Shown here in pieces: positions 17,510-27,160 of a DNA stretch of 64,000 bases. The translations under genes were made by a program, and so were the position numbers. This DNA is from Geobacteraceae bacterium (GTDB lineage: Bacteria; Desulfobacterota; Desulfuromonadia; Geobacterales; Pseudopelobacteraceae). The stretch spans positions 1-64,000 of the forward strand of contig JAJTBI010000005.1 of the NCBI GenBank assembly GCA_021286935.1, written 5' to 3'. Within the stretch, counting starts at the first letter, position 1. Every line of letters begins with the position of its first letter. The notes under the pieces were generated by a model, which did no database searches, was not told the DNA's origin, and was given only the letters and a program-made list of their open reading frames with translations.

Positions 17510-17540
17510 CGGACGGGCTTCATGCCCGTCCGTTTATTTT
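17510..17540 (+). terminator. Rho-independent terminator before typA
   Basis: CGGACGGGC-TTCAT-GCCCGTCCG is followed by TTTATTTTT. It closely resembles the terminator 600 bp upstream (ACGGGC-TTGAT-GCCCGT). It ends the pilin-like transcript only 20 bp before the typA start, so typA may be read by leak-through or from a promoter overlapping this site. Confidence 0.85.
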
Positions 17541-17559
17541 TGTTCGAGGAGAACACCCC

Positions 17560-19362
17560 ATGCAGGAACGAATTCGTAATATCGCCATTATCGCCCACGT
17601 TGACCACGGCAAGACCACCCTGGTTGACGCCATGTTAAAGCACGCCGGTGTCTACCGGGAACATGAAGCCATTACCGAGCGGGTCATGGACAGCAACGAC
17701 CTTGAGAAAGAGCGTGGCATTACCATTCTGGCCAAGAACCTCTCAATCCATCACGGCCAGTATAAGATCAACATCGTGGATACTCCGGGCCACGCCGACT
17801 TTGGCGGCGAGGTGGAGCGGGTCTTGAAGATGGTTGACTCGGTGCTGCTGCTGGTGGATGCCCTGGACGGCCCGATGCCCCAGACCCGTTTCGTGTTGAA
17901 GAAGTCTCTTGATCTGGGCTTGAAGCCGATCGTGGTCATCAACAAGATTGACCGTCCCGGTTCACGGCCTGATGAGGTCCTGAACATGGTCTTTGACCTG
18001 TTTTGTGAACTGGAGGCCAGTGACGAGCAGCTTGATTTTCCGGTGGTTTACACCAGCGCCAAGATGGGCTATGCCAAGCTGGATGTAAACGTTGAGTCCA
18101 ACAGCATGGAGCCTCTGTTTGCCGTGGTTGAGTCCAATGTCCGTCCTCCCAAGGGAGATGCCAACGCTCCGTTCCAGATGCTGATCGCCAACATCGACTA
18201 TAACGAGTATATCGGCCGGATCGCCACTGGCCGGATCTTTAACGGTCAGGTCAAGGCCGGTGAGACCGTGGCTATGATCAAACAGGACGGTACGGTCAGC
18301 CGTAGCCGGATTACCAAGCTGCTGGGGTATGAAGGTCTGAAGCAGGTGGAGATCCAGGAGGCCGGTACCGGCGATATCGTTACCGTGGCCGGTTTTGATG
18401 ATGTCAGCATCGGCGAGACCCTGGCCTCGGCTGAAAATCCAGTGGCAGTGCCCTACGTTTCAATTGATGAGCCGACCCTGGCCATGAACTTCATCGTCAA
18501 CACCTCCCCCTTTGCCGGTCGTGAAGGGAAGTGGGTCACTTCCCGTAACATTCGTGAGCGTCTGACCAAAGAGCTGCGTACCAACGTATCGTTGCGGGTT
18601 GAAGATACCGATTCGCCTGATACCTTCAAGATCTCAGGCCGGGGTGAGCTGCATCTCTCGATCCTGATCGAGAATATGCGTCGTGAAGGATTTGAACTGG
18701 CCGTCTCCAAGCCAGAGGTGATTGTCCGTGAAAAAGATGGCGTCAAGATGGAGCCAATGGAATATCTGGTGGTTGACGTGGCTTCCGAGTTCCAGGGCGC
18801 AATCATCGAGAAGATGGGTCCCCGTAAGGGTGAAATGGTGGCCATGCATCCAATGGGTGAGATGGTCCGTCTGGAGTTTATTGTGCCTGCCCGTGGTCTG
18901 ATCGGCCTGCGGGGTGAGGTGCTGACCGATACCCGTGGTACGGCGGTCATGACCCATACCTTCCACGAGTATGCACCCTACAAGGGGGATATTCCCGGCC
19001 GTAAAAACGGCGTATTGATCGCCATGGAGCATGGTGAAACCACCGCCTATTCGCTGGATGCCCTGCAACCCCGTGGCACACTGTTCATCGGCGCCGGTGT
19101 TGAGGTGTACGGCGGCATGATCATTGGCGAGCATGCCCGTGACAACGACCTGGAGGTTAACTCCTGCAGAGGCAAGAAGCTGACCAACGTGCGGGCCTCA
19201 GGCTCAGACGATGCCATCAAGCTGACCCCGCCACGCAGCATGACCCTGGAGCAGGCGCTTGAATTTATTGATGATGATGAACTGGTGGAGGTAACCCCCA
19301 CCTCGGTCCGCCTGCGTAAGAAGGAACTTGATCCGAACCAGAGGAAAAAGAAAAACAAGTAA
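17560..19362 (+). CDS. typA: Ribosome-associated translational GTPase TypA/BipA
   Basis: A 600-residue translational GTPase. The GTPase motifs are in order: G1 AHVDHGKTT near residue 11, G2 EKERGITI, G3 [14 protein letters not shown], and G4 NKIDRPGS. Domain II and the EF-G-like domains follow, and the BipA-specific C-terminal domain contains [12 protein letters not shown] and [10 protein letters not shown]. BipA binds the ribosome, assists 50S assembly and is needed under stress and cold. The start with GAGGAG 9 bases upstream is chosen over an in-frame extension that runs into the terminator. A palindromic element and then a terminator follow the stop codon. Confidence 0.97.
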   Translation: MQERIRNIAIIAHVDHGKTTLVDAMLKHAGVYREHEAITERVMDSNDLEKERGITILAKNLSIHHGQYKINIVDTPGHADFGGEVERVLKMVDSVLLLVDALDGPMPQTRFVLKKSLDLGLKPIVVINKIDRPGSRPDEVLNMVFDLFCELEASDEQLDFPVVYTSAKMGYAKLDVNVESNSMEPLFAVVESNVRPPKGDANAPFQMLIANIDYNEYIGRIATGRIFNGQVKAGETVAMIKQDGTVSRSRITKLLGYEGLKQVEIQEAGTGDIVTVAGFDDVSIGETLASAENPVAVPYVSIDEPTLAMNFIVNTSPFAGREGKWVTSRNIRERLTKELRTNVSLRVEDTDSPDTFKISGRGELHLSILIENMRREGFELAVSKPEVIVREKDGVKMEPMEYLVVDVASEFQGAIIEKMGPRKGEMVAMHPMGEMVRLEFIVPARGLIGLRGEVLTDTRGTAVMTHTFHEYAPYKGDIPGRKNGVLIAMEHGETTAYSLDALQPRGTLFIGAGVEVYGGMIIGEHARDNDLEVNSCRGKKLTNVRASGSDDAIKLTPPRSMTLEQALEFIDDDELVEVTPTSVRLRKKELDPNQRKKKNK

Positions 19363-19371
19363 TTCCAATTC

Positions 19372-19480
19372 TACCTCAAGCCCCTATCTTCGTTGGCTCG
19401 TCATTGGCTCCTCAGCGTACTGCGTGTACGCCTGCGTCGCCAATCTCCTCGCCGCCTTGATAGCATCCTTGGTCTGGAAT
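19372..19480. repeat. Palindromic intergenic element family A, full copy
   Basis: CAAG...CTATC at the left and GATAG...CCTTG at the right are complementary. The centre (GCGTACTGCGTGTACGCCTGCGTCGCC) matches the copy at 45.1 kb. The CTATC/GATAG pair replaces CTAGC/GCTAG of the 45-kb copy, a compensatory change. It lies between typA and its terminator. Confidence 0.8.
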
Positions 19481-19506
19481 CGGAGTAATGTATAATAGAG
19501 TAGCTG

Positions 19507-19533
19507 AAAAGGCCGGGGAAACCCGGCCTTTTG
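19507..19533 (+). terminator. Rho-independent terminator of typA
   Basis: AAAAGGCCGGG pairs with CCCGGCCTTTT around a 4-nt loop. It lies about 145 bp after the typA stop, beyond the palindromic element. Confidence 0.87.
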
Positions 19534-19777
19534 TCGTCTTTAGAAAGTGTGGATGTTTATCCAATGATCAGTCAGACCGGCAGCAAAATTACCTGTTGCA
19601 TAATCACGGGGTGGACAGGCTCTGCTACTTGAGTGCCCTGATGCAATTTGGTTGCGCTTCGATATGGATTCAAATATTTTGATTGCTCTCCTGCAGAACG
19701 GGTAGTCTGCTTCAATTACAGGGAATGTGTCGGGCTGTTTTCTGAGTTTTAGACAGAATAGACAAGGGAATACATAC
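19534..19777 (+). other. Intergenic stretch before the second diguanylate cyclase
   Basis: About 245 bp between the typA terminator and the next gene. A weak promoter-like pair, TTGATT at 19679 and TAGTCT at 19703 (18-bp spacing), is the only signal seen. A 64-codon open frame crosses the terminator and has no protein-like features. I see no riboswitch or RNA gene. Confidence 0.3.
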
Positions 19778-21451
19778 GTGAAAAACAGGTATATGACAGA
19801 TGCAGTAGGCTCTGCCTATTCTTTACCACAAAGGACTTACGCTAAAAATTTTTTGAAGGTTTTTATTCCTTTGCTTCTTCTGCTTGCCATAGTTATCGGC
19901 CTGCTTTGGTTAATTGATGTGCGTAGTCAAAAGGCCATTTTGTATAGCAGTGAAAAGAATCTGACAAAGCTGGTCAGCCAGACTGTCCGGGATGAATTAC
20001 AGAATGTCAGCTCTGATCTGTTCTATCTGGCTAACCTTCCTCAGCTACAGGAATATCTGACGACAGGAGGACCCCCGCCTGCCAGCCTGACTGAAAATAT
20101 GCTTCTTTTTTCTAAACACCGTAAAGCATATGACCAGATACGGTATCTTGACCGTTCAGGGATGGAGGTCATCAGAATCAATTTTGATGGAAGAACTGCC
20201 GTTAGGGTTCCCTCTGATCAGCTGCAATCCAAAGCCAAGCGCTACTACTTTGAAGACACACTCAGGCTGGAACGGGGAGATGTGTATGTCTCTCCACTTG
20301 ACCTTAACATTGAAGGTAGCAAGATTGAACGCCCTTTGAAGCCGATGATTCGATTCGGTACCCCCGTTTTTGATAAAAACGGGCAAAAACGTGGTGTTAT
20401 TGTGCTTAATTATTTGGGCAACCAACTGCTGACAACTTTGGACAAATATTCCAGTAAAAACGGTTCCCAACTTACGCTGCTTAACTCCGAAGGTTACTGG
20501 CTGAAGGGGTTACGTGCTGAGGATGAATGGGGTTTCATGCTTCCTGAACGGAAGGAGGCAAACATTGGCAAACAATTCCCCGTAGCATGGCTGGAATGCT
20601 CGCAAAATCAGGATGGTCAGATTCTAACTGACAAAGGCCTGTTTACTTTTTCAACCATCTACCCTTTGCAGACGGGGCAACTCTCAAGTACAGGAAACAC
20701 TGCAGCAAGCGGCAGAAGCATGGCGCAGGTGCCGTCAGACAGATATTTTTGGAAAATGGTCAGTTTTGTATCTCCTGAGGTTGTCCGGACAAAATTGTAC
20801 GGTTTTGCAAAGATCTTGTTGCTTATTTCATCTGTTTTGATTGTGCTTTTGGCTTTTCTTGCCCGGCAAATTGTGCTTAATGCCGTGCAGAGGGAGGAAA
20901 CAGCCGCATTGGTCCACGCCATGGCATTCAAGGATACGTTAACCGGCCTGCCTAACAGGCGGCTACTTGAAGACCGTCTGGACCAGTCCATTGCTTCTGC
21001 TGACAGGGCTGATGGCAAAATTGCAGTATTATTTCTGGACCTGGATCATTTCAAAGCGGTTAACGATACCCTTGGGCATGAGGCCGGAGACCAGCTGTTG
21101 AAGCAGGTTTCAGGTCGGCTACAAGAGGCAGTGCGGAAATCTGATACGGTTGCGAGACTTGGTGGTGATGAATTCATCCTGCTTTTGAAAAACATTGCCG
21201 GCCATCAGGATGTGGATTCAGTAGCAAGCAAGGTGATTCAGGCTATTTCGACCCCATTTATAATTGGCGGGCAGCAGGTTCAGGTCGGTACCAGCATCGG
21301 AATTGTGCTCTATCCTGAAGATTGTGCCGACCCTGCGAGTTTGGTCGCATCGGCTGATAAAGCTCTCTACAAAGCCAAGCAATCTGGACGCAATCGGTCT
21401 GTCCGGTTTGCTGATATTGTTGATAAAGGTGCAGATGGGACAGAAGGGTAA
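19778..21451 (+). CDS. Membrane-bound Cache/GGDEF diguanylate cyclase
   Basis: A 557-residue protein (GTG start). The first transmembrane helix (FLKVFIPLLLLLAIVIGLLW) is near residues 25-47. The long periplasmic region has Cache-like strands, for example YDQIRYLDRSGMEVIRI. A second transmembrane helix near 345-365 is followed by a GGDEF domain with an intact GGDEF at 462-466. An RKSD inhibitory site lies five residues before it. c-di-GMP synthesis under control of an extracytoplasmic ligand is expected. GTG with AAGGGAA upstream is preferred; an ATG five codons later is possible. It ends at a terminator shared with the convergent alcohol dehydrogenase gene. Confidence 0.9.
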   Translation: MKNRYMTDAVGSAYSLPQRTYAKNFLKVFIPLLLLLAIVIGLLWLIDVRSQKAILYSSEKNLTKLVSQTVRDELQNVSSDLFYLANLPQLQEYLTTGGPPPASLTENMLLFSKHRKAYDQIRYLDRSGMEVIRINFDGRTAVRVPSDQLQSKAKRYYFEDTLRLERGDVYVSPLDLNIEGSKIERPLKPMIRFGTPVFDKNGQKRGVIVLNYLGNQLLTTLDKYSSKNGSQLTLLNSEGYWLKGLRAEDEWGFMLPERKEANIGKQFPVAWLECSQNQDGQILTDKGLFTFSTIYPLQTGQLSSTGNTAASGRSMAQVPSDRYFWKMVSFVSPEVVRTKLYGFAKILLLISSVLIVLLAFLARQIVLNAVQREETAALVHAMAFKDTLTGLPNRRLLEDRLDQSIASADRADGKIAVLFLDLDHFKAVNDTLGHEAGDQLLKQVSGRLQEAVRKSDTVARLGGDEFILLLKNIAGHQDVDSVASKVIQAISTPFIIGGQQVQVGTSIGIVLYPEDCADPASLVASADKALYKAKQSGRNRSVRFADIVDKGADGTEG

Positions 21452-21481
21452 TCTCGACAAAACAGTACTGCTATAATTGAA

Positions 21482-21509
21482 GAAAGGCGGCCGATTGGCC
21501 GCCTTTCTT
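21482..21509. terminator. Bidirectional rho-independent terminator
   Basis: GAAAGGCGGCC-GATT-GGCCGCCTTTC is an 11-bp perfect stem. It lies between the convergent diguanylate cyclase and alcohol dehydrogenase genes and can serve both. Confidence 0.9.
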
Positions 21510-21541
21510 CGGCGTAGTTGCAACTATTCAATTTCTGGTGT

Positions 21542-22729
21542 TTAAAACGCTGCACGCATAATCTGCAGCACCTCGTCCTTGCCAAGCAAACTCAGTATCC
21601 CCAGCTTGCCGTTTTCTACCGCCTTTTCTGCCATGGCCTCCAGATCAGCTTGCTTGACCCCGGCCTCACGCAGGTTTGCAGGCATCTTGATGCTGGCATA
21701 GAACGCCTCCAGCGCCTTAATGCCTGCTTCTGCAGCTTTAAGGTCGTCCTGCTCGCGGATCTCCATGACATTACGGGCGAACCTTGCAAAGACCGGCAGG
21801 TGGTGTGGAGCAGTCTGCATAGTGTGACGCATCCAGGCTGGAGTCAGCAGTGCCAGGGTGACACCGTGGGTCATGTCATACTTGCTGGAGAGCTCGTGCC
21901 CCATGCCGTGCAGCGGGAATGCAAATCCCGGCTTGCCCAGTAGAAACTGGAATCCGGCCAAGGCCATGGAGCTGGCCCACATGATGTTGGCGCGGGCATT
22001 ATAATCCCTCGGGTTATCAAGAAGCTTCGGGGCATTGTCCAGCACCGCCTTCATGACCCCTTCATTCATCCGGTCCTGTACGTCGGCTCCGGTTTCAGGG
22101 GTGAAATACTGTTCCATCAAATGACAGAGGATGTCAGCCACACCGGCCATGGAGTGATGTTCCGGCACCGTGTAGGTATACTCCGGGTCCAGAATGGAGA
22201 AGCGAGGATTGACCAGCGGGTGTAGAAGTACTTTTTTCTTGTGATCCTCACCCACCGTGATAACCGCTCCCATGTCCAGCTCTGAGCCGGTTCCTGCCAT
22301 GGTCAGGATGGTTGCCAGTGGGGCTGCCGCACTTATTTTGGAGGAGATGCCTGATTCGTCAACAAACAGATCGTTGACCGGACCAGCATATTTCACCCCG
22401 GCAGCAATGGCCTTGCAGGCGTCCAAGGTGGAACCGCCTCCTACTGCCAAGATGAAATCACAACCGTTTTTACGATAGAGCTCGATACCCTCCTCGACAC
22501 TTTCAACACGCGGGTTGGGCTGAATGTCACTTAATTCTACATACCCAAGACCGGCTTGATCAAGTTGTTCAACGGTTTCTTCATAGATGCCGTTCTGTTT
22601 GATACTGCCTCCACCATAGGCCAACAGCACCTTAGAACCGCCATGGCTCTTGATGGTCTCACCGAGAACCTTGATCTGTCCCTTGCCGAAGTAAGCAGTT
22701 GTTGGAATACTGAAAACAAAATTGGTCAT
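21542..22729 (-). CDS. YqhD/BdhA-type iron-containing alcohol dehydrogenase
   Basis: A 395-residue group III alcohol dehydrogenase. The nucleotide-binding GGGS lies at 97-100. The metal ligands are D199, H203, H274 and H288, with the same spacing as E. coli YqhD (the two distal histidines are 14 residues apart in both). These enzymes reduce short-chain and toxic aldehydes to alcohols, usually with NADPH. It is 60 bp downstream of an aldo-keto reductase on the same strand. With the divergent AraC regulator, this forms a locus like E. coli yqhC-yqhD-dkgA, pointing to aldehyde detoxification rather than fermentation. The cofactor preference is inferred. Confidence 0.9.
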   Translation of the reverse strand: MTNFVFSIPTTAYFGKGQIKVLGETIKSHGGSKVLLAYGGGSIKQNGIYEETVEQLDQAGLGYVELSDIQPNPRVESVEEGIELYRKNGCDFILAVGGGSTLDACKAIAAGVKYAGPVNDLFVDESGISSKISAAAPLATILTMAGTGSELDMGAVITVGEDHKKKVLLHPLVNPRFSILDPEYTYTVPEHHSMAGVADILCHLMEQYFTPETGADVQDRMNEGVMKAVLDNAPKLLDNPRDYNARANIMWASSMALAGFQFLLGKPGFAFPLHGMGHELSSKYDMTHGVTLALLTPAWMRHTMQTAPHHLPVFARFARNVMEIREQDDLKAAEAGIKALEAFYASIKMPANLREAGVKQADLEAMAEKAVENGKLGILSLLGKDEVLQIMRAAF

Positions 22730-22788
22730 GTCTATTCTCCTGTAAAATCAAGTTTATTTAAATGGTTATCATGCTGGTCGCAATCAGA

Positions 22789-23910
<1,122 letters not shown>

Positions 23911-23969
23911 TCATGCATGCGGGCTAGGTAGTATTTATACAGAGGGAATGAACATTAAATGAGGTGGTT

Positions 23970-24884
23970 ATGCAGAATATTGAGAATGTCGAAAACGGTG
24001 GTGTGCTTGATGGTTTGAGAGAAAGCATTGCCCGATTAACCGAAACTGGCGAGCTCCATACAACCGCAATCCAGGGGCTGGCACTATTCCGGCGGACTGA
24101 GCCGACCGAGCCGATTACGGGCGTGTACGAACCGAGTGTCTGCTTAGTTGCACAAGGGGCCAAGCGTGTCATGCTGGGAGATGACACCTTTGTGTATGAC
24201 GCTCACCATTATCTGATCACCTCTGTACATCTACCCACCGTTGTGCAGATTATTGAAGCAAGCCCTGAAAAACCGTATCTGGGGCTCAGATTGATGCTTG
24301 ATCTGCGCGAAATTTCACAGCTGATGGTGGACAGCAATCTGCCCCAGCCACGTGTACAGCAATCAAGCCGGGGCATGGCCACCGGTGAGATAACACTGCC
24401 ATTGCTGACCGCTTTTCAGCGCCTGATTGACCTGCTTGAAAGTCAGCAGGATATTCCGATCCTTGCGCCGATCATCCAACGTGAAATCACTTATCGGCTG
24501 TTGGTGGGGGATCAGGGTGAGCGTTTGCGGCAGATTGCGTCGGCCGGAAGCCAAAGCCACCAGATAGCACGGGTAATTGATTGGTTGAAGAACAACTTCA
24601 CACAGCCATTAAGTATTGATGAGCTTGCAGCACAGGCCAGTATGAGCAGCTCAACCTTTCATCATCACTTCCGTTCCATGACCGCCTTAAGTCCCCTGCA
24701 GTACCAGAAACAGCTACGCCTGCAGGAGGCCCGGCGCCTGATGCTGGCAGAACGGCTCGATGCAGCTAACGCGGCGTTTCAGGTTGGCTATGAGAGCCCC
24801 TCACAGTTCAGTCGTGAGTACAATCGGATGTTTGGGGCACCACCGCTGCGGGATATCACCAATCTACGACAACGTGCCTCGTAA
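23970..24884 (+). CDS. AraC family transcriptional regulator (YqhC-like)
   Basis: A 304-residue regulator. The N-terminal half has the AraC_N pattern found in YqhC-type regulators: TGVYEPSVCLVAQGAKRVMLGD and PYLGLRLMLD. The C-terminal ~100 residues hold two helix-turn-helix motifs, LSIDELAAQASMSSSTFHHHF and VGYESPSQFSREYNRMFG. It is transcribed divergently from the aldo/keto reductase and YqhD-type genes, so it probably activates them in response to aldehydes, as YqhC does in E. coli. GAGG 5 bases upstream supports the ATG over an in-frame GTG two codons earlier. Confidence 0.9.
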   Translation: MQNIENVENGGVLDGLRESIARLTETGELHTTAIQGLALFRRTEPTEPITGVYEPSVCLVAQGAKRVMLGDDTFVYDAHHYLITSVHLPTVVQIIEASPEKPYLGLRLMLDLREISQLMVDSNLPQPRVQQSSRGMATGEITLPLLTAFQRLIDLLESQQDIPILAPIIQREITYRLLVGDQGERLRQIASAGSQSHQIARVIDWLKNNFTQPLSIDELAAQASMSSSTFHHHFRSMTALSPLQYQKQLRLQEARRLMLAERLDAANAAFQVGYESPSQFSREYNRMFGAPPLRDITNLRQRAS

Positions 24885-24914
24885 GATGGAGTCGGATCGA
24901 TACCTGTCTGGCTC

Positions 24915-25757
24915 TTAGTGGTGGTTGATAGTTTCCGGCTTCGCCTCGCCACCTGATGCCTCTGCAGACAGCACCACAATATCGACCCGTCGGTTCTTTG
25001 CCCGTTGCTCAGGTGTATCGTTGGGTACCAGCGGCTGAAATTCCCCATAGCCAACAGCAGATAATGTTTCAGGTGCAAAGCCTGCTGAATTGATCAGAAA
25101 GTGGATTACACTGGTGGCGCGGGCCGTGGAAAGTTCCCAGTTAGAGTGGAATTGTGATGAATGGATCGGCTGCGAATCAGTATGACCTTCTATACGGAAC
25201 CGGTTGGTGTACTGCTGCAGCCCGGTGGCGATCCCCCGTAATGTCGTTATGGCATCCTGTTTCAGCTTGGCACTGCCTGAATCAAAGAAGCCAGCCTCTT
25301 TCAGGCTGATCACCAGTCCCCGCTGCGTTACCGAGAGTGCCACCTTGTCCTGAAAGCCCTGCTTGATCAGATAGGCTTCAATCGCTGAGGCCATCTCACG
25401 AAATTCCTTTTCTCCTGCCATCTGTTTTGAACCTGCGTCACCACCGATGTTGCCTTGCCGCGGGCCTGCCGGAGGCATCTTGGCCGTAACTGGAATTATT
25501 GCCATTTCCGGCTTGATGGCCGGTATCGGCTTGATGTCCTGTGACTGCAACACGCCCTTCTGGCCTGCAGAGGCGCGGGTGGAATAGCCGAAGGATTCCC
25601 GTAGGGATTGCGTAAGTTCTTCAGCCTTTTTCTTGTCGGTCTGTCCCATGGCATACATGGCGACAAACACGGCAAACAGCAGGGTTAGAAAATCGCCATA
25701 GGAGACCAGCCAGCGTTCATGGTTGGCATGTTTTTCCGGCTCTCTTTTGATTGCCAT
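24915..25757 (-). CDS. motB: Flagellar motor stator-like protein MotB
   Basis: A 280-residue protein with one N-terminal transmembrane helix preceded by HERWLVSYGDFLTLLFAVF. D22 matches the proton-carrying Asp of MotB. A Pro/Gly-rich linker leads to a C-terminal OmpA-like peptidoglycan-binding domain with IEGHTDSQPIHS and NRRVDIVVL. MotB pairs with MotA as the ion-driven stator of the flagellar motor. No motA lies next to it; the neighbours are an AraC regulator and a TetR gene. MotA may be encoded elsewhere. ExbD/TolR are excluded by the OmpA domain. Confidence 0.88.
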   Translation of the reverse strand: MAIKREPEKHANHERWLVSYGDFLTLLFAVFVAMYAMGQTDKKKAEELTQSLRESFGYSTRASAGQKGVLQSQDIKPIPAIKPEMAIIPVTAKMPPAGPRQGNIGGDAGSKQMAGEKEFREMASAIEAYLIKQGFQDKVALSVTQRGLVISLKEAGFFDSGSAKLKQDAITTLRGIATGLQQYTNRFRIEGHTDSQPIHSSQFHSNWELSTARATSVIHFLINSAGFAPETLSAVGYGEFQPLVPNDTPEQRAKNRRVDIVVLSAEASGGEAKPETINHH

Positions 25758-25807
25758 GCATCCACCTTTTAATATGACCAGTCGTCTTAATAAATGAACA
25801 AAAAAAT

Positions 25808-26404
25808 TTACGGTTTCAAAATGGAGCCAAACATCAGTTCAACCAGTTGGTTAAGAGGCTCTACCGAGTCGTGCATTTTCATCCGCTGCATTGCCCCCAG
25901 CCAGGCATCCCAGAACAGGGTGGCCAACTGGAGGGCATCAATATCCTGTCGTATGGTTCCAGCCTGTTGGGCTTGTCGAATTACCACGGCCAGATTTTCT
26001 GACCACTCATGTACTACGGCGCTCATGGTGGAACGACAGATTTCACTGCTTTCGCAGATTTCACCAGCCAGATGAACGACCACGCTGCAGGTGTTAACCG
26101 CACAGCACAGATGTTCTGTCAACATGAGGTTAAAACAGTTGCGCAGTGCGGTGAGTGGGTCGGGCTGCGTTGCATCAATACTGTCATGCCATTTTTGCCA
26201 GAACTCTTCAGAATGGCGCAGCACGATTGCCAGACCGAACTCTTCTTTGCTTTTAAAGTAGTTGTAGAATGAGCCTTTGGGTATCTGGGCGGTATCCACA
26301 ATCTCTTTAATGCCGGTACCGTGGTAGCCTCGTTTGGCAAAGGCGGCTAGTCCGGCATCCAGCAGGCGTGAACGGATCATATCAGGGTTTTTAGGGCGAC
26401 TCAT
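25808..26404 (-). CDS. TetR/AcrR family transcriptional repressor
   Basis: A 198-residue regulator. The N-terminal helix-turn-helix reads AFAKRGYHGTGIKEIVDTAQIPKGSFYNYFKSKEE (residues 21-55). The ligand-binding part has several cysteines (EHLCCAVNTCSVVVHLAGEICESSEIC), unusual for the family and suggestive of thiol- or electrophile-sensing, but this is inference. It is divergent from a second TetR gene heading the efflux operon. An operator-like palindrome lies 14 bp upstream of its start. It is a different subfamily from the other two TetR proteins here. Confidence 0.9.
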   Translation of the reverse strand: MSRPKNPDMIRSRLLDAGLAAFAKRGYHGTGIKEIVDTAQIPKGSFYNYFKSKEEFGLAIVLRHSEEFWQKWHDSIDATQPDPLTALRNCFNLMLTEHLCCAVNTCSVVVHLAGEICESSEICRSTMSAVVHEWSENLAVVIRQAQQAGTIRQDIDALQLATLFWDAWLGAMQRMKMHDSVEPLNQLVELMFGSILKP

Positions 26405-26417
26405 GCTATAAGTATAC

Positions 26418-26442
26418 GACCGGTCATTTAAAATGACAAGTC
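26418..26442. promoter_or_regulatory. Operator-like palindrome of the Cys-rich TetR gene
   Basis: GAC-CG-GTCATTT and AAATGAC-AA-GTC are inverted arms around a single central base (25 bp). The palindrome lies 14 bp upstream of the TetR start codon, as expected for an autoregulatory TetR operator. Confidence 0.6.
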
Positions 26443-26478
26443 AGAAAAATCTGCTTGACGAAATTTAGAAATTCATGC

Positions 26479-26502
26479 AAATGAATGAACGGTCATTCAT
26501 TT
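26479..26502. promoter_or_regulatory. Operator-like palindrome of the efflux-operon TetR gene
   Basis: AAATGAATGA-ACGG-TCATTCATTT is a perfect 10-bp inverted repeat. It ends 13 bp before the start codon, overlapping where the promoter and ribosome site should be. Its AATGA/TCATT half-sites recur in the palindrome before the paralogous TetR gene at 34.1 kb. Confidence 0.65.
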
Positions 26503-26515
26503 TTGAGGTGAGATT

Positions 26516-27100
26516 ATGGCAAGAGATGATAAACGTGAGCTATTGCTGCAGGCAACGCTGGAGCTGGTTGCCAAACAAGGCTTTCACGGTGCGCCCTGTG
26601 CTGCGATTGCCGAACAGGCCGGGGTGGCAGCGGGTACCATTTACCGTTACTTTGAAAACAAAGATGTGCTGATCAATGAGTTGTACCTTTCTCTGGAAAA
26701 TCGAATTCATGTCGCACTGTTGGAGGGCTATTCAGTGGAAATGCCCTTTCGCGAGCGATTTCTGCATGTTGTCCGTGGTCTGTTGAAGTTCTTTATTACG
26801 TCTCCTCTTGAGTTCAAATACATTGAGCAATTTCATCACTCTCCGTACGGTGTGGCATTCCGCCGCGACCGGATGTTGGGTCAGACAGAGTCAGAAGGCT
26901 GTTGCACTATTTATAGTGAACTTTTTACGCAGGGGGTGGCACAGCAGGTAATCAAGGATCTACCTCGGGTGGTGTTGTTTGATCTTGCCTTTGGTCCGAT
27001 TATCTCGGTTGCTCGTAACCATATCCTTGGCTTTATCCAGCTTGATGAGGCCTTAATCGAGCAGATTGCCGAGGCCTGCTGGGATTCCTTAAAACGCTAA
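26516..27100 (+). CDS. TetR/AcrR family regulator of the RND efflux operon
   Basis: A 194-residue regulator. The DNA-binding domain has KQGFHGAPCAAIAEQAGV followed by the typical AAGTIYRYFENKD. The C-terminal domain contains EQFHHSPYGVAFRRDRMLG, which is almost the same in the TetR encoded after the phospholipase gene, so the two are paralogues. It is the first gene of the efflux operon, 60 bp before the membrane fusion protein. It probably represses its own operon through the palindrome just upstream. GAGGTG lies 6 bases before the ATG. Confidence 0.9.
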   Translation: MARDDKRELLLQATLELVAKQGFHGAPCAAIAEQAGVAAGTIYRYFENKDVLINELYLSLENRIHVALLEGYSVEMPFRERFLHVVRGLLKFFITSPLEFKYIEQFHHSPYGVAFRRDRMLGQTESEGCCTIYSELFTQGVAQQVIKDLPRVVLFDLAFGPIISVARNHILGFIQLDEALIEQIAEACWDSLKR

Positions 27101-27160
27101 TCTATGACCATTTTGAATAGTTGTTCATTTTTGAGAGTTACTAACGGCGAGGTGCAAACA

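Noticed and set aside
19488-19682. A 64-codon frame after typA
   Set aside because: It runs through the typA terminator hairpin, has no ribosome site, and shows no protein-like features.
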